From: Dichetophora obliterata
Taxonomy: Eukaryota > Arthropoda > Insecta > Diptera > Sciomyzidae
Reading direction: 5' to 3'
Length of the DNA: 64,000 nucleotides
Assembly (NCBI GenBank): GCA_963920525.1
Contig: OY986435.1
Location: 98,350,115-98,414,114 of the forward strand
Within the stretch, counting starts at the first letter, position 1; every line of letters begins with the position of its first letter. Below, one piece after another: positions 11,178 through 23,270 of the stretch. Both the position numbers and the translations under genes were made by a program. Under the pieces are notes generated by a model. That model worked only from the letters and a program-made list of their open reading frames with translations, searched no databases and was not told the origin of the DNA.

Positions 11178-12789
11178 GAAAGGAAAACAAACAAAAAATT
11201 CATTTTGGAATATTTTTTATATTATTTACACTGAGAATAAAAACATACTTTAAAATTAAACAAAAATTTTAGAATAGAAATTTAACGCTTTAGCGTTTTA
11301 CAAAACCAAACATAAAATAAGCGTATTAAATTTTCAGCTAAAAACACATTTATTTTTTTATAATTTTCTCTATTATTTCTTTACAATAACAAAAAATACG
11401 CCGCTATCTGAGTTTGAATTGAAAAATTATAAATAATTAATAATTAATAATTGCCAGATAATTGAGACCAAGCTGAGAAAAACCCCGATTTTACATTTGA
11501 TTGTGTAAAAATATTTTTTAAATTGGTTTTACAAATAATTAACATTAAATGAAATAAAAACTAATGTATTACTTTAATGTTTAAAATATTTAAATATTTT
11601 AAGCTGCAATAAGCCTAAACTTCATCGAATTGAGTTAAGATATGGTATTTGAGAGGTTCCGGGGGTCACTAATTACGAATATGACGTCGAAAACTCGAAA
11701 AAATTAAAAAAATTAAATCGAAAAAATGGCGGTTTAATTTTATTGTTTTTAATTTAAGAACGTTATTTTAAAATTATGTTTTAAAATATTTGTTTTCAAC
11801 TCTAAAGTTTTTGTTTTAAAATTTTTTTTAACAAATGTTCTTAAACTGTAAATGTTTACTAAAATACCAGCGACTTTTGTTTTTAATTGAACTGTAAAAA
11901 CATTTGAGTATAAGTTAAATGAAATTTTTTCAAGATCTATTTAAAAAACAAATTCATTTATTATGAACACAGTTCCATTAAATTTGAACTCATATTCCTT
12001 CAGTGTACTTTAAAAAAATTTTAAGTATATATACTATAGTCTTTTCACAATAAATGTTTTAAATTAGTCTTTTTATTTTTTTCCATGTTGTGCTGAGTGT
12101 TTCTCTCGAAGCTAGTTAAAATTCTTTCATTTTGGTGGGCTCTAGCCCACAAAATCCCCCCTGCGTACGCGCCTGCTTCTGGCTAATCCTTCCGGAACAG
12201 TTTTCTTTGAACCGAGTCCGAAAAAAATTCCTTAGAGGGTTTTTAAAATTTTTGGTTTCCAACTTTTTGATGTACTTACATCTCAAATGTAGGTTTTCAC
12301 GCCTACATTAAATTGACGCAACCTCCAGTATCTACTAAAGCTCCAAAATTACTCTTTCTAATTGTTACCACTCTTACAGGTTCTTTGATGTTTACATTTA
12401 CCACGTTCTTCTTCGCGAAAGATCCTTTCGTACAAGCAGATGCAATATGTCCAAACCTGTTTCAACCAAAGCACTTGGGACCTTTACTTGCAGAGGTTCG
12501 ATTCCGTGAACCATGTCCGTTCTTATTGTCCGGTAGAAAAAGCGCTGTAATTTGTGTGGAGGAACTTTAACGGTAATTTTATAATTAATAACGCCATATT
12601 GAAGTTTTGAATGAAAAATACCATGGTTAATGCATGCGAGCAATTTTGGCAAGCAAACAGACTTTAAGAGGTATGTCAGTCTGAGGGCACACATGAGATA
12701 CCTTTTCGGCCAGCAACATGGTCTATCCAAGACAATTACCAATCAAGTAATAATAATATGTATCATAGATAGGCATAATGCATTGAATT

Positions 12790-13487
12790 ACACTGTGCAG
12801 CACGAACATCTGTATTTAATAATTTCAACATTTTTCACTTAATTTTATTATGAGGAATCTCGTGGTAACATCCGTTTTGCCAGTTTACCGAAGACTTTAG
12901 TGCAAAAATTTTTTTTAGTTACTCCAGATATGCACTCATTTGCATGTTGATAACTCTTGAACCAATAGTATTTTCATTTTGGTCTTTTCAGCAAAGTTAT
13001 TCCTATTATTCTGCCCAACTACTTGGCTGAACAAATATACATAAAAAATCGTTTCAAATTGTCTTAAAACCTTTAATAAGCCACATATGTCTTGCCCGCT
13101 TTCAACTCTTCAAAGCAAATAATGTTACTCATACGCAATGTTGTTCGAAATTTTTCGTTTGACTTTAAGCAAGATTTTTGTAAGACTGACTCGATAAGAC
13201 CTACTGGAAGCTATTTTTTTATACTTATTTGTTCAGCAAAGTTGTTGACCAGAATAATAGAAAAAAACTTATCCCAAGAAACCAAAATGAAAATATTAAT
13301 GGGTCAGGAGAAAATGAGTGCATATCTTGAGTAATTTTCGATATATTTTAAAAAAAAAATATGTTCTAAAATGTTCGGTAAAGTGGCAAAACAAGTGTCA
13401 CTACAAGATTCCTCATAAAAAAATTAAGTGAAAAACGTTTAAATTATCAAATACAGATAAAAAAAGGCTACAAAAAAGCGCACAGAG
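12790..13487. mobile_element. Foldback element with long inverted arms
   Basis: Arms of about 250 bases. Left has ATCTGTATTTAATAATTT and TTATGAGGAATCTCGTGG; the right end in reverse complement has ATCTGTATTTGATAATTT and TTATGAGGAATCTTGTAG. CTGTGC-containing ends lie outside these. Open frames here are chance. Confidence 0.72.
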
Positions 13488-13509
13488 TTATTAGTGGATT
13501 AATAAATAT

Positions 13510-14175
13510 CATTACCACTAACCACCTAGTGGTAATGCAAAATAGTTTTCCATTACCACTAACCACCTAGTGGTAATGCAAAATAAATTTCCATTGCCAT
13601 TAGTATGTAATGGCAATGGAAAACAAATTTGCATTACCACTAAATTTTTAATGGTAATGGAAATTTTAATGTTAACGCAAAAAAATTTGCATTACCACTA
13701 AATTTTTAATGGTAATTACCGTTAAAATGGAAAAAATTTCAATTACCACTAAAATTTCAAAAAATTTCTACCAGTACAAACTTGTTCAAGTATAAAATTC
13801 TGTAAGTGACGTGATAAAAATTTGCTGATTAAGGAAACTCATTGAAACGATAATGAAAAAATTATTGTCTGAGGAAGCAGCTGTGAAATCAAAAGCAAAT
13901 TTCGATAGTAAATAACATTTATTAGCTTTATTTAATACTAGCATATTCAAATTCGTGTCGCTTAGTTCTTGTCTTCGCGACCGATTGGTGATGTTTTTTG
14001 CAATTTTAGTGGTAATGTAAATTTCTTCCATTACCATTTAAAATTTAGTGGTAATACAAATTTTTTCCATTAACATTAAAATTTTTTATTACCATGAAAA
14101 ATTTAGTGGTAATGGAAATTTATTTTGCATTACCACTAGGTGGTTAATGGGAATGGAACATTAATGGTAATGGAA
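13510..14175. repeat. Island of palindromic CATTACCACT / AGTGGTAATG repeats
   Basis: CATTACCACTAA and its complement alternate more than ten times, many as hairpins around ACCACCTAGTGGT or AAATTTTTAATGG. The outermost hairpin (ACTAACCACCTAGTGGTAAT) appears in similar form at the far end, so the island may be one foldback element. A 200 bp stretch (13790-14010) in its middle is unrelated. Confidence 0.7.
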
Positions 14176-14184
14176 AATGCCCAT

Positions 14185-14662
14185 CTATGATATGTATGTT
14201 TTTAGATGTGATGAAGAACTGCATATATCACTGTTAAATGTGAATTTTTTACAGCCTTCACAATGTAAGACGAAATTCGATCGATAGAGATCATTTCCAG
14301 CTACACTGATGTGCATTATTGAAGTTTTCGCACTCAAAACCAATTTATGTGATGAAAACCAATGACGCAGGAGTCCAAGTTCATGATTAATTTCAGAAGT
14401 TAGGTTTAAGGCAGAATCGCTAGAAAAAGTGCATGCCATATGGCAAATGGCAGACAAAATATCGAATTTATAAATATAAAAAATAATATAGGTCCCAGAA
14501 TAGAGCCCTGTGGAATAGAGTGGAATAGAGCCCAGTATCAATAGTAACATAGCTACTAAATTCACTAACAATTTTAACGCTTTGCATTGTGTTTGTTAAA
14601 AATGATCGAAACCACGAGTGAATAGAAATTTGGTGTTTTATTTTATTTTCTAAAATTAACAA
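14185..14662 (-). pseudogene. LINE reverse-transcriptase fragment
   Basis: Minus-strand frames read HQISIHSWFRSFLTNTMQSV, then GLYSTLFH-type remnants of the GSILGP loop, then LGLLRHWFSSHKLVLSAKTS, a typical LINE palm-to-thumb stretch (W...N.L.LN..K). YADD is missing and frames are broken. Confidence 0.6.
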
Positions 14663-14732
14663 CTTACCAAAACGCAGATGACAGGAAAAACAACTCGTTG
14701 CGCTAAAATCTGTACGAATGAGAACAGAATGC

Positions 14733-16356
14733 TTTAAAGCCCGATCAGAACCAAAGCGGATGTCGGTTGTCGGATTCCCCGTGCAACAAAATACATGAAA
14801 ATATATGCAGCCGCCGAAAATGAAACCACCGTAGAAATGCGCGACGGGAAAACGCCAGAATAGAATCTATTCTAATTTCTCTCTGACGGGTGGCGGATCT
14901 CTCTCTGAAAGGACATACACTGAGGAGCAAAACTGTAACATGACGTAACACTTCTCATTTCAGCAACCGTTATCTTCTCTAAATAATAACTAATTACATA
15001 TTTTTATTTCATGTCCAAAGATTGTGGAAGCCATTTCAAATTAGCAAATTTCTGTTTTTGTATCCAATCTTTGACAACATATGCAGTGTGCTTTGGATCA
15101 TTGTCTTGCTAGAAAATTACTTTTTCAGCAGCAAGACGCATATTTTCCACTACTCCTGGTAGATTTTGTTGCAAGATGGACAGGTACTGTTCCTTACGCA
15201 TAATCCCATCGATGCGTATTAAGGGACCAAATCCATTTTGCGAAATACAACCCCAAACCATTATTGACCCACCACCATGTTTCATTGTTTGCTTTACATG
15301 ATGTGGTTGGGTTGTATTTGGGTCCTTGGTCCAATACTACGCACAACCATCTGATTGGAAACGGTTAATTTGAGTCTTATCAGACCAAATAACCTAAAAT
15401 TCAAAAGAACAACGAATAAAAAATATTGCATCACAATGTAAGTTAAAAGACTCACCATATCCCAACCTGCGACTGTCGACTGCTCGTGCGCTGCAGCAAA
15501 ATCCTGCCTTAACCGCACATGTCCACTTTAACGCCCAATTTCGTAATGCTTCGCCGAGCTGTCCACTGGCTAGCACTGATGTTTAAAATTTTCAGGAGTG
15601 ACTGCATCATTGCTGGTCACCAAGTTCGTAAGATGTCGGGCCTCACGGTCGCTAATTTTTCTTGATCTACCTCCTTTGTTCAAACACTTGAACACTTTCC
15701 ACTATATTTTTCGCTTATGTGTAGCACTGTCATGTGGTTTATTTAGAAATCTTTTACCACTTTTCTAACTGACTCCCCCTTCCGCATTTAATTTATTATT
15801 ATTACATTTTTTTTTTCAATATTGCTCATACCGCTTGCTTATATTATCATTTTATCAATAGATAACGGTACAATGTAAAATTGAGAGTGAGTGCAAAACT
15901 GTAACATTTGTCTTTTTTTACATTTTTATCTGCTAGTTTTTTTGTTGTTATTATATTAATTTCAAACCTATTTGGAAGAAAGAGTACAAGTGTACTAATC
16001 ACATTATAAAATAAAAATCTGTAATTTGTTATTGTTTGGAGAAGACAACGGTTGCTGAAATGAGAAGTGTTACAGTATTGCTCCTCAGTGTAAATGTTGC
16101 CATATTTTTGCTAAAGATTGGATCCGTTCAGTGTTATTTTCTTAGTTTTTACTATGATCTGACATTTTGTTTTTGTGTCTGTGTTACATTCATGTGAATT
16201 CAAAGCAAAATATAAAATAATTTGTAACATTCGCAAATAAAATGCAACCGTGATCCGACAAACGACACCGCTCCAATTCTGGACGTGTTCTCAGCGGATT
16301 TTGCCGAGAGAGGCCCGCCATCCGACATCCGCTTTGGTTCTGTTCGGGATCTTATT
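14733..16356. mobile_element. Inverted-repeat element split by a Tc1-like element
   Basis: Left CAGAACCAAAGCGGATGTCG (from about 14749) matches the right end in reverse complement (to about 16342) exactly for these 20 bases. About 270 bp of its own sequence remain on the right and 180 on the left; the rest is the later Tc1-like insertion. No coding content. Confidence 0.65.
14918..16090 (-). mobile_element. Tc1-like transposon, intact ends, dead transposase
   Basis: Ends CACTGAGGAGCAA match in inverted orientation for about 70 bases (with an 11-base difference), and TA flanks both sides, as for Tc1/mariner insertions. On the minus strand the transposase remnant includes VIWSDKTQINRFQ (first catalytic Asp, near 15385), KHGGGSIMVWGCISQNGFGP near 15270 and DNDPKHTAYVVKDWIQKQK near 15090, the last with the second Asp. 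A stop lies before the second Asp and frameshifts break the N-terminal part. At 1173 bp it is shorter than a usual full-length Tc1. Confidence 0.88.
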
Positions 16357-16499
16357 CATCAAAAGCTCTTTATATAAGTTTTTTTACAGGGATGAAATTA
16401 ATTTATATAGTAGTAGAAAACAAGCAATTCAAAAAAAGTATATACGTTTAACAAAGGTAGATATTAAAAGTAGTGAAAAGTAAATGAGGAAATGATTAA

Positions 16500-17600
16500 G
16501 TTTTATTGATTAAAAAAATGCAAATATTTGTTTTGATCGGAATCGCTACAGGACCTCTGAAGCCACAATTATACAATTTAAAAAGTAATATTTCGTGATT
16601 TACAGTATCGAATTCCTTTTTATATCAACAAAAAGCGCCGCAAGACTTTCTTAATGTTTAAACCATTATAAATATTAGAGAAGAATTTAAGAAGAGCGTA
16701 CTCAGTAGATAAACCTTATCTGAAGCCATACTGACAATTGTTGAAAAAATTCGATTTCGATAAAAATTTTAGCATTCTGGCTTTTACAGCCTTTTCAAAA
16801 AATTTTTATAAACACGGGCAGCAACGAGATCGGTCTATAGCTGTTGAGAGCAGTTTTATCGCCTTTTTTAAAAATAGGGATAACCACAGCTTTTTTAAAC
16901 TCATCAGGAAAAACTACACGCTTCAAGCTTCTGTTAAATTTATAACAAAGGTCATCAGTTATGTTAAAGATTTTTTTTTTATAAATACATTCGAAAAAAC
17001 TATCTTTATCCATGCTTACCTTCACACTCTAATAGTATATTTTTTTGAACCAATTTCATCTTTTGAAATCTTTAAGGTAATGTCTATAAGAACTCGAATT
17101 TTTGTCCTGATGATGTTTTTTCCAATGTATTTATAAAAAGATCGTCTTTAACATGGATCAGGTTCATAATATACATCATGCCAAAACTCAAATTATAGTC
17201 GCTTGTTTTAAATGGAAAAATTTGTTTTTTTACAGAATTCATTAAACTGCTGATTAGTATTATTAGGTCTTTCAACGTTTTCAAAGTACAAACACGTCAT
17301 ACAATCAATGATCAGTAATTTTCAAATTTGACACTGAACTGTGCACAGTAATATTTGTAGAACTATTTAACTTTACAAAAATATGGTCAATACAAGTGGA
17401 AGAATTATGTGATGTTCGAATTAGTTCATTTTTACATGATTCTAAACCATACGCCGACAGAGAGAATAAATAAACCATGGTTGAATATTCTAAAATATTT
17501 AAGTCAATATCACCTTGTAAAATAAAATTGGGAGACCTGTCATTCGATAAAAGCACATCTAAATCACTCAAAACACGTCAATATTCGAATTATCATGAAA
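16500..17600 (-). pseudogene. LINE remnant: endonuclease end plus reverse-transcriptase start
   Basis: Minus strand: FILQGDIDLNILEYST (near 17530), then CIDHIFVKLNSSTNITVHSS and NLKITDH (17310), the C-terminal endonuclease signature. Farther on come FPDEFKKAVVIPIFKKGDKT and LNSYRPISLLPVF (16870), the start of the reverse transcriptase, and YGFR-type sequence near 16730. The core with YADD is missing; below 16660 only stop-ridden pieces remain. Confidence 0.7.
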
Positions 17601-17904
17601 CCGATATAAGCAAAAGAATGAATATTTTTGATTTGTATAGAACTGTTCTTTGGCCAAATGTAGCAAATATTTTTCTAATTGGCGCCGAAATTTGTTACAT
17701 TCAGCCAAAGAACAGTTCAATACGCTGCACAGCAACCAGAACAGCATTCGTTTTTTTCGTCACACGACGGTAGTGATCGATTTATGCATAGCAAAAAAAC
17801 CAGTCATTTCATGTATTTTTCTCTTAATTCTCCAACATGAACATTTTGAAGCAAACCCCTCCAGGAAAAATCGGAAGGCTTCCATCTAAAAGTGATAAAG
17901 AAAC

Positions 17905-18017
17905 ATTCCCCACCGTATCTTTTGAAAGCTTAAGGGTAGTTTTGTATTTTTATTGTTTCCAAACCGTATCTTTTGGAAGCTTAAGGGTAGTTTTGTATTT
18001 ATATTGTTTCCAAACCG
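17905..18017 (+). repeat. 57 bp tandem duplication
   Basis: CCAAACCGTATCTTTTG-containing unit appears twice in a row; a third partial start follows at 18011. Confidence 0.8.
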
Positions 18018-18111
18018 CTTCTTTAAGAATGCATTTGGAAACTTTTATTTATTGTCAAGCAATGACAATAGAAAATATTAATATCATTGTTTTCTAGCCG
18101 CTTATTGTAGA

Positions 18112-18182
18112 ATTCGATAGTCTAGTGGTAGCGCGCTCGACTGTCGCTCAGAGGTCCCGGGTTCGAATCCTGGCCGAATCCA
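18112..18182 (+). tRNA. tRNA-Asp-like sequence, probably a pseudogene or SINE head
   Basis: A box TAGTCTAGTGG and B box GGTTCGAATCC are intact. The acceptor stem (GAATTCG with CGAATCC) has one mismatch, the T stem pairs five of five including a G-T, and the would-be anticodon loop CTGTCGC gives GTC (Asp). The anticodon stem pairs only if one A is treated as an insertion. Function is doubtful. Confidence 0.45.
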
Positions 18183-18184
18183 TT

Positions 18185-18440
18185 TTCATAACAAGGGAGA
18201 GGAATGTTTCCACATTAATTTTTAAAACAGGGGAGAGGACTGCTTCCAATTCACTTTTGAGGACAGCGGAGAGGAATGTTTCCACATGACTTTTTAACAC
18301 AGCGGGGAGGAATGTTTCCCTCTAATGACATGCTATGTAAAAAAAGCAATGGAGTGTGCAACAAAGAGGAATGCTTCCTACATTCCATGGAATGTTTCCT
18401 GGTAACATCCGGGAATGCTCACATTTCCTGGAGGGACATA
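18185..18440 (+). repeat. Short tandem repeats of GGGGAGAGGAATGTTTCC type
   Basis: Four to five units of about 40-60 bases, each with GAGGAATGTTTCC or GAGGACTGCTTCC. It directly follows the tRNA-like sequence. Confidence 0.6.
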
Positions 18441-18488
18441 AGTGTAAAACTGAGTATGTGGCGCACAAGCAAATAAATATTATAACCA

Positions 18489-18705
18489 TAGTAGAATTAG
18501 AGAAGGTAGATGCATTTCGGAGAGACAGACTGCCGGAACTGTCAAAACGAAGTTGATAGCTCATACAAAATCTGAAAACGATGAGAATGCGATAAGAAAG
18601 TAAAAATAGGCAAGAATAGCAAAATGCTTGAGTTTGACAATTCTGGCTATGAGAAAAAGAGAACAGTCTGAAATGCATATACCTTCACTAGTTCTACCAT
18701 GAAAT
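18489..18705. mobile_element. MITE family A, copy 1
   Basis: About 217 bp; ends AGTAGAATTAGAGAAGG and, in reverse complement, AGAACTAGTGAAGG. Nearly identical to copy 2 at 19239; a more distant copy is at 24898. Confidence 0.72.
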
Positions 18706-19238
18706 TAACCTTGTGTTGAAGTGTTCTGAGTCACTCTCTTCTCTCTCGTGTATACTACAGCAACAATGTTTAACAGAGCTGTGTTGCTATAGATTTGCAC
18801 TGTCACATTGGGAAAAAGGTTTTTACATTTGCTTAGTTTTACCTATCTTAATGACAACTTATTCGAATAAAAATTATATTCTGCAAATGTACTCGAGAAC
18901 AACTTTCCAACGATGTAAGATTAATATGAATATGCTGACGTTAACACAGTTAAAATCACTTAAATTAATTTAAATTTTTAATTCAATTTATGTACTCAAA
19001 TATTTTTCATAATCAAAAAATTTTCTTGGCTCAGTTTAATCATAACACAAATTTTTGGCAATTATTTGTTTAAGAGAATCCAAAACGAATTGAACAAAGC
19101 GTGACTTTTTTTTTTAAATATCTCATGGGCCATTTTTTGTGAAATACTAACAACAGATATTCTCCATTTAACATAGTTTTATTTTATAGAGCCAATTTCA
19201 AAATTGTTCTCACTACAAATGTGTATAAACGTTATTCC
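18706..19238. other. AT-rich, no feature seen
   Basis: No coding potential and no repeat recognised. Confidence 0.5.
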
Positions 19239-19455
19239 TTAGTAAAATTAGAGAAGGTAAATGCGTTTCGGAGAGATAGACTGCCAAAACTGTCAAAACA
19301 AAGTTGACAGCTTATAGAAAATCTGAAACCGATGAGAAAGCGATAAGAAAGCAAAAATAGGCAAGAATAGCAAAATGCTTGAGTTTGACAATTCTGGATA
19401 TGTGAAAAAGAGAGCAGTCTGAAATGCATATACCTTCACTAGTTCTACCATGATT
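19239..19455. mobile_element. MITE family A, copy 2
   Basis: Same length and ends as copy 1, about 90% identical by eye. Confidence 0.72.
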
Positions 19456-19717
19456 ATTACGAAGAATTCAGGTTGAATGATCAACAGCATGCCAACTCAG
19501 TTACACACAAAAAAGAAATTAAAATAAGATTGTGTGTTGTGTGCTTCAAATAGTGTTTATTTTTATTTATGTTGGAGATTTCTGTTACATGAGTGAAAAT
19601 TTCTGAACCCTGCAAATGATGATTTCTTAACGGTCTAGATCTTCTCGCATTCCATGAATTTCATTTTGAGTTCGTTAAAATTTGTTGGTTCGTGAAGGAT
19701 CAACTTTTCAACGTAGT

Positions 19718-19978
19718 CATTGGCTTTGGAAGCGGGGGGAAAGGGGGGCAGTTGCCCCCGCACTTTTTTAGCTAGATAAACAATTTAAAAGGAAAAGTTA
19801 TTCAAAATATCAGTTTTTTTTACAACGATAATATTTTTGTATTATATATTTTCCTCTTCTTTCTCTCTTCTTCATGTTTCATGTGAAGAAATTTTGGTGA
19901 ACTTTTTTTGCACCACCATTTGTACTGCCCCCCCATTTGTACTGCCCCCCCAGATGAAATTCGCTTCCGACGCGCTTG
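19718..19978. mobile_element. 261 bp hAT-type MITE, copy 1
   Basis: Flanked by the perfect 8 bp duplication AACGTAGT (19710-19717 and 19979-19986). Ends are CATTGGCTTTGGAAGCG and, in reverse complement, CAAGCGCGTCGGAAGCG. Nearly identical to the copy at 48700-48960. It carries runs of G and C just inside both ends and no gene. Confidence 0.9.
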
Positions 19979-20420
19979 AACGTAGTTATGGACTATGCAA
20001 TCGACTGTCTAGGAAATTGTAGAGCAATCGTCAAGACTGATATTCGATGCAATCTCACGCATTTCATATACTGTATGCTCGCCAGGATTCATTTGATTTC
20101 TTCGTTCTGCAATTTAGCTTAGCATGGACATATTTCGAGTTTATCACTGCTTTGAACTCTCGAACTAACTTGCGTTTAAACTCCATCCATTGATTACAGC
20201 ATGGAAAACTTGCTATGAAAGATTTTGCGGAGCCTCGAAGTTGCTTTTTTGCGTATATAAACGAGTCTTGAGTCTTTAAAATTTATTTGTTGAGCACCAA
20301 ATTGTAGTGAGGTGAGGAGAAGCAAATATAATTTGACAGATATTTAAAAAATATTAATTTAAAGTAAACAGATAACATAACAAAAATTAAGTACAAAGTA
20401 TATTAAGAACAAAGTATTAA

Positions 20421-21150
20421 CTCTTTAAAGACAGGAAAATTTTTTTACACATGGGCTAGTTTTGACTAAATTTTGATTTTGACAAATTTTTGTCTGATAC
20501 CGTTAGTTTTGCGACAGCCGACTTAGTGATGCCATATGGCATCATCGCCCTTATTAGGTTAATAGAGTATATCTCCTTCACATGTATGTTCATCTGTTCC
20601 ACCCACACTTTTAAACTACTTATCATAATTTGACAAATGAGGTATCGTTGGAAGCGTTGATCGCTGTCTGGTTATATAGGCTATGTGACGTCACATTAAA
20701 TTTAATATGGCGCCCTTAAGAGAACATGAAGTCATGAACTAAAAAAACTTTTTTAGTGACATAAGCAAATAAGGTATCGTTAGAAGTGTTTTGATCGTCC
20801 GCTGATGAAAAGTTATGTGACGGCACATTAAATTGAATAGGGAGTCCTCTAGAGGACAGAAGGTCAACTAAACCCCTAACTTCTAAACTACTCTAACTTC
20901 TAGACGTCTTATTATAATATAACTAATTAAGTATCGTACATTAAATTCAATGTGACGCCCTCTAGAGGACTGAAAGTCAACTAAACCCTTAACATCTTAA
21001 CTAATTATCATAGTTTGACAAATGAGGTATCGTTGGAATCTTTTTGATCGTCCGCTAGTTATAGGCTTTGTGACGTCACATAAAATTTAATATGGCGCCC
21101 TCTCTCTATAGGACATAAAGTCATGAACTAAAAAAAAGTGACATAATAAA
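20421..21150. repeat. Diverged tandem repeats with TGACGTCACAT motif
   Basis: Starts with a piece shared with 45005-45180 (CCGACTTAGTGATGCCA). Then three to four diverged units of about 170-210 bp each contain AGGTATCGTTGGAAG, TGTGACGTCACAT and GGCGCCCT-like blocks. No coding content. Confidence 0.6.
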
Positions 21151-23270
21151 AACCTTTGTTTATAATTTGGTCATCAAACAATTGAATATTAGTTATTACT
21201 TTCGATTATATAAAAATTATATCCCCAAAATAATTTAAATAAAAAATTAGTTTAAAAAACTAAAACCCAACATCTCAAAAGCAAGCTCTAAAAAGTATGA
21301 AACAAGAAAATATTGTAATTTGAGTTTGTTATGTACAAACTATTCAACATTTTTTGTCTATTAAACAAACAAGGGCAAAGTGCTTCACGCAATGCATTTC
21401 GAGGGCGACATATGACCATATATATGAGGTGGCATACTGCCTAGTTTGTCCATAACAATTTCAGATGATCATATTTTTTGTTTGTTACTTTGTAGAGCGT
21501 GCTTTTTAGTAGTCGAGTTATAGTTTTTTTAACTAATTTCTTATTTCAATAAAATTTTTATTTTTTGTTTTTAGAGTACTATAGTTGTGAATTTAGAAAA
21601 AAAAACTACAGTGCTCAATAGACTTTAGTTTACCTTACTTTATTGTAAAGAATTTTGTTAGACTTAAAACATGCTAAGTTATTCTTTTGAAAATTTAAAT
21701 TTTCTTCCCAAATTAATGAACGAATTTTGATTTGAAACTTTTTTAAAAGATTTAATGAACTTAATAGGTCAAATATATTATTTTTATTAAATTCTGTCGC
21801 ATGTACAAAAAACTTGCAGAAGACACATTTCTGTGTTACCCACCTCTTGCTTAGAGAAATTTTCTATAATAACTCTCTCAAATTTCATAATTTACAAGAT
21901 TCTCCTTCAAAAATACGGAAACTGAGCTAATTTTAACTACAAAGAGTTTGTACTTTAGTTTTGTTTGACATTATCACATATAAAAATAAGAAAGAAATGC
22001 ATGTAAAGTTCAAAATTTCTAAATACTGTAAAATCTTAAACTAAGAGGTACCTCTAGATATGACAATACCAAAGAAATATTTATATCCAAAATTATATAT
22101 AACTATATAACTTTTGCTGAATGTTTTGCATTAAATGTACAAAAATCTAGTCATGTAACAACTAGCTGTGTAAGTGCTCAATAGAAATATTTTTATTTTT
22201 CTCAAATTTTCAATAGTTAAATATTATGATTCATAAGAAGTTAAGAAATATTAAAGAATGTGTTAGCTAATACTTAAAGCTATTTGTTATAATTCTAAAC
22301 ACAAGATATATGTGTCGAAAGCTAAAAGAAGATATCTTATCGTAGATGAGCTTAAAGGCGATATCTTAAATTGTACCAACTATTGTTTGTTAAAATTAAA
22401 TTTGTTTGTGTAGTAAATCGGCGTATATTAAGTATCAAAATTTTAAAATGTAAAATGTGCATTGTATTGATGGCTCACAATAAAATATTTGAAGACTAGG
22501 TTAAATGCAAGAAAACTATTTTATTTATTTTTTTCCAGCTACTGTTTTCACTTGAAAATTAATTTTTGTTGAGTTTTAATTTTACTATTTTACAGCTTAT
22601 GTAGATAAGAAAATTTGACATTTCAAGAATCTAAAAATTTCGTTTTGTGTAGTTTTTAATTTTTTTTCGCCATTTCTCTTGACATATTTAGATACTGATA
22701 GAAAAATTTCTTTGTCTTCAACACTTTGCAAGAATGTTTTAACAAAAATTTTTGATAATATGTAGTTCTTTGAAATAATGTGCCTCTTTTTTAAAAATAA
22801 ATTGTTATTAACGTATTTCATTCTTAGAGAAAAACAATTGGAGGGCACATTTAAGTGTAGATGACATACTTTTAAACGCTAGTCAATGAGAATCAAAACT
22901 ATTTTAAACACTAGTAGAATAGGTAATACAACTCCTTATGACTTTCAAAAAGATGTAAAAAAAATTAAAACACAAAACCTAGAGCAATTAAAAATTGATT
23001 TAAAGATAAATGTTGTATGAAATATTTTAAGAAGTTTGTCTATAAGTGTGTTCTAATCATATAAATAATTGTATTATTAAAATAAATTAGAATTTAAGTA
23101 ACAAATTATAAGAAAATAAAAAACACTCAAGCAACATAAAAAACATGAAATTAAAAAAAGAAACTTAATATAGGTTAAACTTAAATGAAGGTAAGTACAA
23201 AAGCGTTTATTTGAAATATATATTTTGGTTTTTATTTATATATTTAGGGAATTGGCAGTGAGTATATATA
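21151..23270. other. AT-rich 3' flank of RNF123, no feature seen
   Basis: 2.1 kb of AT-rich DNA. Open frames such as 22597-22848 have no recognisable content. Confidence 0.5.

Larger units (their letters stand above)
9862..12175. mobile_element. hAT element, 2.3 kb, non-autonomous, with 8 bp target duplication
   Basis: The 8 bp CTTCTGGC flanks both ends (9854-9861 and 12176-12183), the length made by hAT transposases. Ends are CAGGTGCGTACCCAG and, in reverse complement, CAGGCGCGTACGCAG. Inside on the minus strand is only the C-terminal hAT dimerisation domain (10215-9910). The rest is AT-rich and includes a nested MITE. It is inserted in the Gypsy remnant. Confidence 0.88.
8042..12650 (-). 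mobile_element. Dead Ty3/Gypsy retrotransposon (gag-pol remnant), hit by two elements
   Basis: On the minus strand, 5' to 3': a zinc-knuckle remnant (KCFG, stop, then RFGHIASAC) near 12480; a protease active-site block FGALVDTGG near 12330; a linker ending PEKVADCTIKARLLLND near 9640; reverse transcriptase with KVVGFRKKDRRYRLCVYYRK near 9470 and FLKTKVEYQGHMISDSKIC near 9040; and, beyond an insertion, SESKIRAVYTFSEPKSEE near 8090. Stops and frameshifts occur throughout, and the usual VDYR is VYYR. The hAT element 9862-12175 and the element 8115-8999 interrupt it. LTRs were not found. Confidence 0.75.

Noticed and set aside
12398..12742. 114-codon minus-strand open frame
   Set aside because: It is a shifted frame across the Gypsy zinc-knuckle and protease region; the recognisable protein is in another frame.
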